64,000 nt of DNA from Paradesertivirga mongoliensis (lineage in GTDB: Bacteria > Bacteroidota > Bacteroidia > Sphingobacteriales > Sphingobacteriaceae): contig NZ_JAFMZO010000001.1 of NCBI RefSeq assembly GCF_024436395.1, forward strand, positions 1,124,181-1,188,180. The letters are read 5' to 3'. The position numbers and the translations under genes are program-made. The notes under the pieces were generated by a model, which did no database searches, was not told the origin of the DNA, and saw only the letters and a list, made by a program, of their open reading frames with translations. Of the stretch, positions 18,501-27,664 are shown piece by piece. Every line of letters starts with the position of its first letter. The stretch's first letter is position 1.

Positions 18501-19796
18501 TTACCCGAAAAAGATCTTGAACTCCGTCCAGTGCGCATCGCTTTCCAAAGAAAAGCGGAGGTTGTGGTTATATAATATTTCCCTGGTAAGCATTAATCCA
18601 ATTCCCTGCCCATTCTTCTTGGTGCTAAAGAAAGGAGAGAATAATTGATCACTTACTTCTTTTGAAATACCAGAGCCGGTATTAGAGATTGTAATAATCC
18701 CGGCACCACTTGATACGTTTACGCTGACCTTGCCGGCGTTTTCAACCGCCTCGATAGCATTTTTAAAAATATTGATAAACACCTGTTCCATTTGCTGGTA
18801 ATCTACAGCGAAATAAAACTCACCCGATTCAAGCTCCCACACCCATTCCACATCTTTTATTTTAGCCGCGGGTTCCATCAGGATTTGAACGGAACGAAGT
18901 AGAGAGACAAGGTCGGTTTCAAGCTTCGTTGGTTCGGGTACTTTAATTACTTTCGAAAAGTTAGACATTACGTCGCTCAAATTTGTATTCCTTTTAATGG
19001 AAACAGATAAGGCATTAGCATAATCGTTCCGGTCATCGTCTACCAATTGATCTTTATAATTAAGGCAGCTATTTAAAATCGAATTGATGGCACCAATCGA
19101 ATTATTTACCTCATGCGACATCATCTTGATTACCTTCTCATAAGCGTTCTTTTCTTTGAGATAAATCTCTCTGGTTAATTCTTCTATGGTGATGAAAGCT
19201 CTTTGGTAACCTTTATCAATGAAAATGGCTTTATGGCATTTATAAGATTTAATCCCGTTAAGGTTGATTACTCTTGAAGCGTTAAGCTCCAGTGAGACAA
19301 TCTCCTGGGATAATTTCCCTTCAAGGTCTTCCAATCGCTTTCCCGAAACATTTTGTTGCTGGCCGATGATCTGGGCCGCAACTGGATTTACAGAAGTAAT
19401 ATGCCCTTTAAAGTCTAGAATTATAATCCCGGAAGGGGACGCCTCGATCAACTTCTCGAGGAAACTGCTTTTTTCAATTTGTTGTAATCGTTCACTCCTT
19501 AACTGATCAATCATGAGATTGTATACCGAGATTAGTTCATCCATTTCCTGGTGTCCAACCGTATTTAACTTGGAGCTGAAATCTTTGTCTTTCAAGGATT
19601 CGATCCCTGAAGATATAATATCAAAGGGGCGACTGATTGATCTGTAAAGCCAGAAGGAAGTGATCAGGGAAATCATGATCAATGCTTCTGCTATAAAAAA
19701 TGAGTTCCTGTTTTCAGCATAAAGCCCCACCGCCAGGTAAATAAAAACCGCGTGGATCACTAGGCTAAATAGCAGGAACTTAGTTTTGAGTTTCAT
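18501..19796 (-). CDS. NtrY-like sensor histidine kinase of the efflux operon
   Basis: A membrane histidine kinase of 431 aa (start MKLKTKFLLF at 19796; an ATG at 19817 would add 7 residues). Two hydrophobic segments lie in the first 55 residues, followed by a HAMP-like stretch, a PAS domain (SPSGIIILDFKGHITSVNP), a dimerisation domain with the phospho-acceptor His in MMSHEVNNSIG (about residue 228) and an ATPase domain (NIFKNAIEAVE N-box, ISNTGSGIS and GQGIGLMLTREI). It is the last gene of the efflux operon and overlaps the response regulator gene by 17 bases. It should sense an envelope or drug signal and control the NtrC-like partner, which is frameshifted in this sequence. Confidence 0.9.
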   Translation of the reverse strand: MKLKTKFLLFSLVIHAVFIYLAVGLYAENRNSFFIAEALIMISLITSFWLYRSISRPFDIISSGIESLKDKDFSSKLNTVGHQEMDELISVYNLMIDQLRSERLQQIEKSSFLEKLIEASPSGIIILDFKGHITSVNPVAAQIIGQQQNVSGKRLEDLEGKLSQEIVSLELNASRVINLNGIKSYKCHKAIFIDKGYQRAFITIEELTREIYLKEKNAYEKVIKMMSHEVNNSIGAINSILNSCLNYKDQLVDDDRNDYANALSVSIKRNTNLSDVMSNFSKVIKVPEPTKLETDLVSLLRSVQILMEPAAKIKDVEWVWELESGEFYFAVDYQQMEQVFINIFKNAIEAVENAGKVSVNVSSGAGIITISNTGSGISKEVSDQLFSPFFSTKKNGQGIGLMLTREILYNHNLRFSLESDAHWTEFKIFFG

Positions 19797-21160
19797 AGGG
19801 GATATTATATTTTTCAAGCTTTCTGTATAAAGTACCCCTGCTTAACCCCAATGCTTTTGCCACCCTGCTAATGTTGTTTTGATGGAAGACCATGGCATTT
19901 TTAATCATTGATAATTCCATTTCGTCGATGGAAAGCGTGCCAACCGGGAGGCCGGAAGAAAGATTTGCAGCTTGCCGCTGTTCAAGATGCTGCTCAAAAT
20001 CTTTCACTTCGAGTGTGTCCTTTTCGCTCAATAAAACTGCGCGCTCAACGAGGTTTTTAAGTTCGCGAATGTTCCCCGGTAGGGGAAGATATTTTAACCA
20101 GTTAGACGCTTTTGTGTCAATTTTCAGATTTGGACGATCATAAATTTCTTTCAGGTTTTTGAGAAAGTAGTTTGCTAATAACGGAATATCGTCAGCCCTT
20201 TCCCGGAGAGGCGGGAGGCGAACGATAATTAAGTTAATACGATAATAAAGATCCTCACGGAATTGATTTTCGGCAACCATCGCTTTGAGATTCCGGTTTG
20301 TTGCGCAAACCACACGTACGTCTACAGTTTTGCTTCGGCTGTCACCCAAAACTTCGTAGGTCCTATCTTGTAAAACTCTGAGCAGTTTTACCTGGCTGTT
20401 TAGATCCAGATCGCCAATTTCGTCCAGGAAGATAGTTCCCTTGTTGGCCAATTCAAATCGGCCCACTCTGTCGTTTCTGGCATCAGTAAACGCACCCCGT
20501 TTATGGCCAAACATCTCACTTTCAAATAAGCTCGATGAAATCCCGCCCAGGTTTACCTTTACAAAGGCTTTGTGACTACGATTACTGTTATTGTGGATTG
20601 CTTCTGCAATCAGTTCTTTCCCTGTTCCGCTTTCGCCCATTATCAGCAACGAAGCGTCAGTTTTGCTTACTCTGGCGATGGTTTGCAAGATCTCGATCAA
20701 CTGCGGATCCTCACCCACGATATTTTCAAAGCCATACTTTTCATTTAGCTTTTTGCGGGTTAATGTGCCTGGGCTTTCAGGTTCGTCTGATAAGTTTAAA
20801 GCAGTTTTTAGGGCCTGCATCAGGTGTTCATTATTCCAGGGTTTATTGATAAAGTCGGATGCTCCTCCTTTCATTCCTTCGACAGCTAAATTGATAGAAC
20901 CCCAGCCCGTCATTAGGATCACTGGTAAGGAAGGTTTTCTCTTTTTAATCTGTTGAAGCATCTCTAATCCAATCTTTACCGGTTGTATCCATCGAAAAAT
21001 TCATATCGAGTAACACAGCTTCGATTGGTTTTTCCGCAAGGTGTTTTAAAGCTTCATCCTGGTTTTCGGCAGTAACGGATTTAAAGCCTCCCTGTTTTAA
21101 AAGGAGGCTTAATGAGGTGCGTACTGCTATATCATCGTCAATAATTAAAATCATATTCAA
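19780..21160 (-). pseudogene. NtrC-like sigma-54 response regulator, split by a +1 frameshift in the receiver domain
   Basis: Two overlapping reading frames together make one NtrC-like regulator. The first (21160 down to 20945) encodes the receiver start (ILIIDDDIAVRTSLS, phospho-Asp in VLLDMNF) and then reads out of frame into a stop. The second (20961 down to 19780) resumes with MLQQIKKRKPSLPVILMTGWG, the rest of the receiver, then an AAA+ domain (GESGTGKE Walker A, GAFTDA in place of GAFTGA, GTIFLDEIGDLD Walker B) and a Fis-type helix-turn-helix (ISRVAKALGLSRGTLYRKL). Removing one base at 20971-20972 restores GKDGLEMLQQI and a continuous 459-aa protein; the span is 1381 bases, one over a multiple of three. 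Either a real mutation or a sequencing indel. The gene starts 3 bases after the upstream permease stop and overlaps the kinase gene. Confidence 0.85.
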
Positions 21161-21163
21161 TAA

Positions 21164-22330
21164 CTAATCTTCATGCAGGGCTGTTGCAGGTTGAACTTTA
21201 GCTGCTTTTAAACTTGGATAAAGAGCGCAGCTTAACATCAATAAATATAAGAATAGAGCAGACAGAATAAGGCTCAAAGGTCCGTAATAACCTTCCATGT
21301 ACGATCCGAAATACTGCATTATTAGTAATTGGGTTGCAATTAACACTCCCGGCACAATGCCTAAGGTAGTAAGAACCATTGTTTCTCCGAGAAACTGCTT
21401 TAAGATGGCGCTTGAGCTTGCACCCATGGCTACACGCAAACCAACCTCCGCTTTTCGTTTTGACAGGTTGTAGGTGAATACTCCTGAAACTCCTAAGAAT
21501 ACATTTAGTACTAAGAATGCAAAAACAATTAATGCAACGCTTAGCTGGATATAATCAAGCTTGTGGGCATATTTCTTCAACCAGATTAAAGGCTGATTTC
21601 TAGAGATTTTAAATTCAACAGGAAAGTTTAATTCTTTTCTGATCTTGGCATCAAGTGAGAGGAAGTCTGTATTATCCCGGGTTTTAAGTACAAACCTCGA
21701 TACTGTTTTATCATCTGCTAACCGTTTGAAAAAGCCAGGTTGCACATCTGCGGAAGTGTTTTCCTTAAACGATTTTGAAACACCTATGATCACTGCCTGA
21801 GTCTCCCCAAAACTGAATGTCTGACCCAGAGGGCTGGAACTTCCAAACTCACGCTCGGCCAGGTCTTTTGTAATTACCACCGGAAGTTTAGCCGCTCCAT
21901 TATCTTTTGACGAAAACCACCGACCTTCCAGTAGCTTGATATCCAAAGCTTTTTGATAATTATCATCGACCTCAAAAGACATCGCCTTTGAAACTTGATT
22001 TTTATACTTTACATCTTCTTCTTTACCCCAGCGGTAAAAGGGAATAGCTTGTGCCACACTTACCGTTTCAATCTCCTTTACGGAGGTTAGTTTTTGTTTA
22101 ACAGCGTCAATAAGCTCTGCCTTTTGTGCCTCTGTTGCGTTCGGGAACTCCATTTCAAGCACCCATGCATTTTCATAAACATAACCCAGAGGTTTAAAGT
22201 AGTTACTGAATTTTTTAAGGTTTAGCCCGATAAAAAGAAACAGGGCCAAAAAGGATACAAAGAGTTGAAGTAAAAGGAAAGAGTTTTTCCCTTTTCTTTT
22301 CCATATCATTTTAAAAAGGTGCGAGATCAT
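21164..22330 (-). CDS. ABC transporter permease (FtsX/MacB-like), second subunit
   Basis: A 388-aa permease with an N-terminal membrane helix (about 18-37), a large periplasmic MacB-PCD-like domain, and three C-terminal helices typical of FtsX domains (RKAEVGLRVAMGASSSAILKQFLGE is the conserved cytoplasmic loop). It begins inside the last codon of the preceding permease gene (4-base overlap). With that partner and the ATPase it should form a mechanotransmission-type exporter working with the HlyD-like adaptor and the TolC-like channel encoded upstream in the same operon. Substrate unknown. Confidence 0.88.
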   Translation of the reverse strand: MISHLFKMIWKRKGKNSFLLLQLFVSFLALFLFIGLNLKKFSNYFKPLGYVYENAWVLEMEFPNATEAQKAELIDAVKQKLTSVKEIETVSVAQAIPFYRWGKEEDVKYKNQVSKAMSFEVDDNYQKALDIKLLEGRWFSSKDNGAAKLPVVITKDLAEREFGSSSPLGQTFSFGETQAVIIGVSKSFKENTSADVQPGFFKRLADDKTVSRFVLKTRDNTDFLSLDAKIRKELNFPVEFKISRNQPLIWLKKYAHKLDYIQLSVALIVFAFLVLNVFLGVSGVFTYNLSKRKAEVGLRVAMGASSSAILKQFLGETMVLTTLGIVPGVLIATQLLIMQYFGSYMEGYYGPLSLILSALFLYLLMLSCALYPSLKAAKVQPATALHED

Positions 22331-23580
22331 AAGTTGTTTCCTCCTCTTAAGGCTTTTATAACATTTAAACGCGATATTTTCCAGGCAGGATAAACTCCCG
22401 ATAATAGACCGAACAACAGGCAGCTGAACAGGCTGGATGCAAACACTCTCCAGCTCAATATAAGAGACCCCTCGGGGATTTTAAATAAGGGATCGAAAGA
22501 ATTTATTACAACAACTAAGAGTTGTGAAGCATAAATTGCTAGTCCTAAGCCCACGAGGCCCCCTACCAAAGTAATAATGATGTTCTCAATAACTAACTGA
22601 TTAATTACTGCCCTCGAAGTAGCGCCAAAAGATTTCCTGATGCCAATTTCTTCGGCCCGCTCGCCAATGCGGCTTAAGTTTAAGTTGATCAGACTGATAG
22701 CTGGAATCAGCATAAAGAGTATTAGTACCACGATTAGAGCGATGGCAGTTTTTCCATACTCGGGTTCATCATCTCTAAAAGAACTGCTTTTCGAAAATTG
22801 CTCAAGAGCAGTGAATGCATATGCTTTTACGGAGTCGACTCCCGAAACATGGTTTCTTATTTTTCGCATACGGCCTCTAAGCTCAGTCCTAACTTTTTTT
22901 AAGTCCGAAGTTTTTGCCAGGAGCATAGCACAATATGAACCGCTGATTTCGTTGGGTTTACTGTAAACCGAAGTGTCTGTGGTTAAGGGTAAATAAATAT
23001 CAGCGTATGCTTTGCTATATCCAACTGCAGGTTCAACCACTCCGATCACTTTGTAACTATTGCCGTAAACCGCGATGCTTTTGCCTACAGCTTGCTGATC
23101 GTTAAAGAAATACTCTTTGGCCTTTTCGGTAATTACAGCAACTCTTGCTCCTGTTTTAACTTCTGTTTGGTGAAAAGGCTTTCCTTCTAAGAAATCAAAA
23201 GTCATAATCTTCCAGAAGTTTTCGTCTGTAAGCTTGAGATGATGCCCTTGAAGTCTCCCATTTACATCCGACACATAGCTTATGTCAGTAAAGGCCGATA
23301 CATATTCAGTGCTTTCGAGTCCGGCAACATATTTTTCGATAAATGGATAACTTGGTGCAGACGCTGTCTCTTTACCCGCCTTATACATCGAAACTTTATC
23401 GAAAATCAGGGTTCTATTGCGATTCACTTCTGTTGCATTGGCTCCAATTACTGAATCGATGAACGAAGCGAATACAGTGACCATCATTATGGTGAAACTT
23501 ATTCCGATTAGACTGAGCGCCGTGTAATACTTCTTTCGAAGCATTACTTTAAAGGCGATTTTTATATAATTTTTCATCAT
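22327..23580 (-). CDS. ABC transporter permease (FtsX/MacB-like), first subunit
   Basis: A 417-aa permease starting at 23580 (MMKNYIKIAFKVMLRKKYY); the longer frame from 23616 adds 12 residues without hydrophobic or conserved character. There is one N-terminal helix (LSLIGISFTIMMVTVFASF), a periplasmic MacB-type domain and three C-terminal helices, with ERAEEIGIRKSFGATSRAVINQLVIE as the FtsX-type coupling loop. It lies 104 bases after the ATPase gene and overlaps the next permease by 4 bases, so the two are probably translated together and act as a heterodimer. Confidence 0.88.
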   Translation of the reverse strand: MMKNYIKIAFKVMLRKKYYTALSLIGISFTIMMVTVFASFIDSVIGANATEVNRNRTLIFDKVSMYKAGKETASAPSYPFIEKYVAGLESTEYVSAFTDISYVSDVNGRLQGHHLKLTDENFWKIMTFDFLEGKPFHQTEVKTGARVAVITEKAKEYFFNDQQAVGKSIAVYGNSYKVIGVVEPAVGYSKAYADIYLPLTTDTSVYSKPNEISGSYCAMLLAKTSDLKKVRTELRGRMRKIRNHVSGVDSVKAYAFTALEQFSKSSSFRDDEPEYGKTAIALIVVLILFMLIPAISLINLNLSRIGERAEEIGIRKSFGATSRAVINQLVIENIIITLVGGLVGLGLAIYASQLLVVVINSFDPLFKIPEGSLILSWRVFASSLFSCLLFGLLSGVYPAWKISRLNVIKALRGGNNL

Positions 23581-23684
23581 ATTTTTATTGTTTTTTAATG
23601 GAGATGAAGCTATCATGGGTATTCCATTTCTGTTTTGAGTGGCATACTCATGATGGTTTTAACATGATTTTTCAGTTTGATCTG

Positions 23685-24353
23685 TTAGTTTACTTGCTGG
23701 CCATCAAAGAAGCGGATGATCCGCTGAGTTTTGTTAGCCATGTGCTCATCGTGGGTTACCATTACAATGGTAGTTCCGTCAGTTTTATTTAGGTTGAGAA
23801 GGATATTGATCACTTCTTCTCCCATCACGCTGTCCAGATTTCCTGTTGGTTCATCAGCTAGAATAATCTCCGGATCTCCGATAATGGCACGAGCTATTGC
23901 AACGCGCTGACGCTGCCCGCCGGATAGCTGGTTTGGGTAGTGCTTCATGCGGGCGCTTAGACCAACTTTTTCCAACGCTTCCATTGCACGTTTGCGTCTT
24001 TCAGATCCTGATACTCCGTCTCTGTAAAGCAGCGGAAGTTCTACATTATCGAGCACTGATAGATCGTTGATCAAATGATAGCTCTGGAAAATAAATCCAA
24101 GCTTTTTATTTCTGAAGTTTGCGAGCTTTTTATCTCCAAATGAAGTAACGGCTTGTCCGTCAAGGCTGATCGTGCCTGCAGTTGGTGAATCCAATAAGCC
24201 CATTATATTTAAAAGTGTACTTTTTCCACATCCCGAAGGTCCCATGATGGCTACAAACTCACCTTTGTTAATTCCTAAATTCACTTTGTTAAGCGCAATG
24301 GTTTCGATGGTTTTTGTGCGGTATACTTTTTCTATGTTTGATAATTGTATCAT
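23685..24353 (-). CDS. ABC transporter ATP-binding protein (LolD/MacB-like)
   Basis: A 222-aa nucleotide-binding subunit: Walker A GPSGCGKST, Q-loop FQSYHLI, signature LSGGQRQRVAIARA, Walker B IILADEPTGNLDS and switch His in MVTHDEHMA. The length and motifs match stand-alone ATPases of the LolCDE/MacB group. It energises the two downstream FtsX-type permeases. It sits 22 bases after the end of the small secreted-protein gene in the same minus-strand operon. Confidence 0.94.
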   Translation of the reverse strand: MIQLSNIEKVYRTKTIETIALNKVNLGINKGEFVAIMGPSGCGKSTLLNIMGLLDSPTAGTISLDGQAVTSFGDKKLANFRNKKLGFIFQSYHLINDLSVLDNVELPLLYRDGVSGSERRKRAMEALEKVGLSARMKHYPNQLSGGQRQRVAIARAIIGDPEIILADEPTGNLDSVMGEEVINILLNLNKTDGTTIVMVTHDEHMANKTQRIIRFFDGQQVN

Positions 24354-24375
24354 ATTCTTAATGCTTAGGGTGCTA

Positions 24376-24797
24376 CTATTTTACGATTTTATAATCAGTT
24401 ATCAGAAAGTGCAGTTCAGCTCCTGGGGGTCGAAAAGTTACTTTTAACTTTCCGTTTACGCCCTCTAAGGTGATTGATGCGTCATCTTTTGGCCCATCTG
24501 GTCCTTTGCTGCTCAGTACTTTGTATTCCGTTTTGCCGGTACTAAGAAGTGTGTCCCATTACATTCAGTAATTGATTGAATGGTGCCTTCGATGCTCATC
24601 TCTCTTCCATTTACTGAGCTTTTAATTATAATGTTCTCTTTGTCGAAAGTGATGGTTCCTTCTGCTTTTATTGGAGTTGCCGAACCGCCTCTGATCTCGC
24701 TGAGACCATTAAAATTTGTTGTGATGTTTTTGTCGCATTGTGCGAACGAGAAAGCTGCGAAGAAAGCGAATACAGCCGTTAAAATTTGACTTTTCAT
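24376..24797 (-). pseudogene. Small secreted protein of the efflux operon, interrupted by a one-base frameshift
   Basis: The intact 5' frame (24797 to 24513) encodes 94 aa with a signal peptide (MKSQILTAVFAFFAAFSFAQ) and ends in an out-of-frame tail after LVPAK. In the adjacent frame the downstream 150 bases read on as TEYKVLSSKGPDGPKDDASI and further, through LEGVNGKLKVTFRPPG to a stop at 24376-24378, with normal codon character. Adding one A to the AAAA run near 24530 joins them into a 140-aa protein; the span of 422 bases is one short of a multiple of three. Beta-strand-rich, with Cys at 21 and in the TECNGTH motif. I recognise no family. It lies between the TolC-like and ATPase genes, so it is probably periplasmic and linked to the pump. 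Confidence 0.7.
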
Positions 24798-24831
24798 TTT
24801 TTTGAGTTTGGGGTTAAAATTTATGGTCTGT

Positions 24832-26289
24832 TTAGTTTGTTATTCTTTTGTTGTTTGCAAAGTCGTAGAGTGTAAGTACGCGGAGGCCGAAGTAGGCATT
24901 CCAAAAGCTTTTAAGCGATTGGATATAATCTCTGCGGGCTTGGTCTTTTTCCTGTAAAGCGATGTTTAGGTCGGTGATACTCAGGTCGGCTAACAGATAT
25001 CTTTTTCTTGCAATTTCGAAGCGCTCTGCAGCTGTTTTATCTGCTTCGGCATTGGTTCCCATTTGTTCTTTGATCATTTTTAACTGCCTTACCTGGGTGT
25101 AGATTTCCTGATCGAAATCAATTTGAGCTTGTTTTACTGAAGCTTCTACCAGTTTCTTATTAGCCTGTGCCGTTTTAATTCTGGAAGCTGATCTGCCCCA
25201 GTCCATGATGGGGATTTGAAATCCTAGCTTAATCACCTGCTGATCTTTTGCGCTTCTGTAAATGCCTGGCATATCAGCAGCTGCATTGGTTAATCCAAAA
25301 GTTCCGAACAGATTAGCCTTTAAGCCGTTCTCTCCCTTTGCTTTGGCGATGTCTTTATCAGCTTCTAATAATGAGCGTTGAAATTCTACCGTTTGCTGGC
25401 GATTGTTTCTTGCCTCACGTAGGGCAACTTCCTCAGCCACATCAAAAGCGACCAGTTTTTCAGGAAGGATAAGTTTTATAGGATTAGCAGAAGACAATCC
25501 AATGAAAGATTTAAGCTCAAGAATCGCGGTTTCGGCATTCACATTGGCCTGACCTACAGCTTTTTTTGCATTTAAAACGCCTAGCTTCAAGCGAAGTAAC
25601 TCGTCTTTAGATAGTCTTCCAAGTGTCACTTTAGTCTCGCCAATTTTAAAAAGCGTTTCATGGTTAACCAGATTCCTGGCAGCGATATCAGAGTTGATTT
25701 GAGCGATAAGTAGGTTAAAGAAGTATTCCGATGCATCACGTGCAATTATTTCAACATCCTGAACATATTTTCTTTGCGAAGCATCAAAACGTAAAGGCTC
25801 TATCTTTTTATCCCATGCAAATGGATTGAAAGCAAACAGTGGCTGATTGAATCCTACGATCAGAGGATTTCCATTGAAGCGGGTCTCTCTGCGATCGAAG
25901 TCTCTGAACCGAAGCATGTTCGAGCCAACAAAGATCTGCCCGCCGGTTAAACCAATGTTTTGAGTGATGCCTAAGTTTAATTGCGAATTATCGTTCATCA
26001 CAGATTTAAACTCTACCGCACCGTTTGGCTGCATTACCGGAATGTTTGTTTTGCTAAACTGTGGCAACACACCATCAAGGCTTAATTGCGGATTGTAGTT
26101 TGACTTGAAAGTTTTGTACTCCCAATATTGAGTTTCGCGGATAGTAGCAGCCTGTACTGCTGCAGTAGAGTTCGCTTTAGCAATCTCGATAACCTGCTGT
26201 AAATTCAGTTTTACTGTATCAGCAGTGCTCTGGCTTTTGCTAAGAACGGGCATAGCTATCCCGGCAAGTAGTATAATGGACTTGAGCAT
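24832..26289 (-). CDS. TolC-like outer membrane efflux protein
   Basis: A 485-aa outer-membrane factor with a signal peptide (MLKSIILLAGIAMPVLSKSQ), starting LNLQQVIEIAKANSTAAVQA, two long alpha-helical repeats with heptad character (about 190-260 and 385-450) and the typical second-repeat strand LGFQIPIMDWGRSASRIKTAQ. It should form the trimeric exit duct of the tripartite exporter. It is 23 bases downstream of the adaptor gene and 34 bases upstream of the small secreted protein, on the minus strand. Confidence 0.9.
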   Translation of the reverse strand: MLKSIILLAGIAMPVLSKSQSTADTVKLNLQQVIEIAKANSTAAVQAATIRETQYWEYKTFKSNYNPQLSLDGVLPQFSKTNIPVMQPNGAVEFKSVMNDNSQLNLGITQNIGLTGGQIFVGSNMLRFRDFDRRETRFNGNPLIVGFNQPLFAFNPFAWDKKIEPLRFDASQRKYVQDVEIIARDASEYFFNLLIAQINSDIAARNLVNHETLFKIGETKVTLGRLSKDELLRLKLGVLNAKKAVGQANVNAETAILELKSFIGLSSANPIKLILPEKLVAFDVAEEVALREARNNRQQTVEFQRSLLEADKDIAKAKGENGLKANLFGTFGLTNAAADMPGIYRSAKDQQVIKLGFQIPIMDWGRSASRIKTAQANKKLVEASVKQAQIDFDQEIYTQVRQLKMIKEQMGTNAEADKTAAERFEIARKRYLLADLSITDLNIALQEKDQARRDYIQSLKSFWNAYFGLRVLTLYDFANNKRITN

Positions 26290-26312
26290 GGCGTTTTCTG
26301 GATGTAGGGTGA

Positions 26313-27557
26313 TTATTTTACTTCGATTGATTTAAGGTGCATGTATTCCTGCATATCTGAAGTGATTACGCGATCGCCGGCTTTGATACCCGACAGAACT
26401 TCAACATAATCTGAGTTTCTTTCTCCGAATTTCAGGTTTCTGATCTCAGCGTTTTTGCCATTCATCACAAAGATCTTTTGTTCTTCTGAGCCGTTAAATG
26501 CAGTGCCATTTTTTACTCTGATTGTGTTGCCTGTGTAAGAGGTAACAACAAACACATCAGCCTTTAAATTCGGGCGAAGCAGTTCGGAGTTTTTATCGTT
26601 TAGGGTAATGGAGAATTTCACTGTTCCATTTTGGACTGCAGGTTGTACATTGATGATTTTCCCGCGAAGGTCGGCGTTATTGATGCGGACAATCGCGGTT
26701 CTTCCAGCCTTAACTTCATCAGCATAAGTTTCAGAGATAGTCGCTTCAACTTTAAAGCTGCTTAGGTCTGCAATTCTTACTAACTCCGCACCTTCCGCAA
26801 TCTCCGCACCAACTTTATCATTGATCCAGGTGATCACTCCACCGCGTGGAGATGAAATTGAAGCTTTTCTTAACTTATCGCTTATCTGATTGATGTCTTT
26901 TTCACGAATGTTGATTTCATAGCCCAGGCTTTTTAAGTCTGCCTTCATCATAGCCTGCTGGTTATTAATCTGATTTTTGATCTGTTTTAATTCGAGCTGA
27001 GCAACACTAAGGTTGAGGTGAGCTTGTTTTACATTTTCTTCTGTGCTTCCGCCGATGTTTAATAAAGACTGCTCGTGTGCAAGTGCGGTTTCGAGACTGC
27101 GAATTCTGATCTGTTTGATTGAGTATTGAGTTTTTAAATCGTCCAGATCTTTTTCCAGGGCCAGCGCCAACTGATTGATTTTATTCCGGTTTACCCGCTG
27201 CTCCTCATTTAATTTTTCGTAAATAACCAGAGATGATTCTTTAGTCAGTTGCAGGATAGATTCACCTGTGCTTACCGACTCACCTGCATTACGGAACACT
27301 GTTTCAATTTTTGAATTGATAGGAGCGGTGATCGATACTTCATATTCTGGGATGATCAATCCTGATGCAGGAACGGTTGCTTCAATTGCTCCAGACTCGG
27401 CAACCGAAATAGTTATTCCACTGTTTTTAACAGTTGGAGAAACGAGGTTTTTGAATTTTACAAATCCGAAAGTGATTACTGCGATAATTACTAGTGCAAC
27501 GAGATAGATTTTTCTTCTCTGTTTGATTTGTTGGTGCTTTGATATTTGGTAGTCCAT
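26313..27557 (-). CDS. HlyD/RND-type periplasmic adaptor of the ABC efflux system
   Basis: A 414-aa membrane-fusion protein: cytosolic basic N-terminus (HQQIKQRRKIYLVALVI), one membrane helix (about 17-35), a barrel-sandwich lipoyl-like domain split by a coiled coil (about 120-225), and beta-barrel and membrane-proximal domains (PRGGVITWINDKVGAEIAEG; then EVLSGIKAGDRVITSDMQEY near the end). It joins the inner-membrane ABC complex to the TolC-like channel. It is the first gene of an eight-gene minus-strand operon that runs through the pump genes to the two-component regulators, with a sigma-54-like promoter just upstream. Confidence 0.92.
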   Translation of the reverse strand: MDYQISKHQQIKQRRKIYLVALVIIAVITFGFVKFKNLVSPTVKNSGITISVAESGAIEATVPASGLIIPEYEVSITAPINSKIETVFRNAGESVSTGESILQLTKESSLVIYEKLNEEQRVNRNKINQLALALEKDLDDLKTQYSIKQIRIRSLETALAHEQSLLNIGGSTEENVKQAHLNLSVAQLELKQIKNQINNQQAMMKADLKSLGYEINIREKDINQISDKLRKASISSPRGGVITWINDKVGAEIAEGAELVRIADLSSFKVEATISETYADEVKAGRTAIVRINNADLRGKIINVQPAVQNGTVKFSITLNDKNSELLRPNLKADVFVVTSYTGNTIRVKNGTAFNGSEEQKIFVMNGKNAEIRNLKFGERNSDYVEVLSGIKAGDRVITSDMQEYMHLKSIEVK

Positions 27558-27580
27558 GATTGGTATTTTGGAACTATATA

Positions 27581-27597
27581 TTCAAGGCAAATGCCAA
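27581..27597 (-). promoter_or_regulatory. Sigma-54-like (-24/-12) promoter of the efflux operon
   Basis: On the minus strand TTGGCAT, five bases, then TTGAA resembles the sigma-54 consensus TTGGCAC-N5-TTGCA: the -24 GG is present at the correct 12-base distance from the -12 element, where GA replaces GC. It ends 24 bases ahead of the adaptor start codon. The operon encodes its own NtrC-family activator, which supports the assignment. Confidence 0.55.
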
Positions 27598-27646
27598 ATA
27601 TAAATTATTGACTATCAGGTAGTTTTTATTTTTTGGTCTAGGTGAC

Positions 27647-27664
27647 CTGTTCAAAAATGGACAG
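27647..27664. promoter_or_regulatory. Imperfect palindrome, candidate activator binding site
   Basis: CTGTTCA-AAAA-TGGACAG is a near-palindrome (6 of 7 positions pair). Another TGGACAG copy lies at 27677-27683. Both are 50-100 bases upstream of the sigma-54-like promoter, where enhancer-binding proteins of the NtrC type usually bind. Confidence 0.4.

Noticed and set aside
20945..20990. Programmed ribosomal frameshift in the NtrC-like gene
   Set aside because: No slippery heptamer, internal Shine-Dalgarno or stem-loop is seen around the junction; a simple indel explains it.
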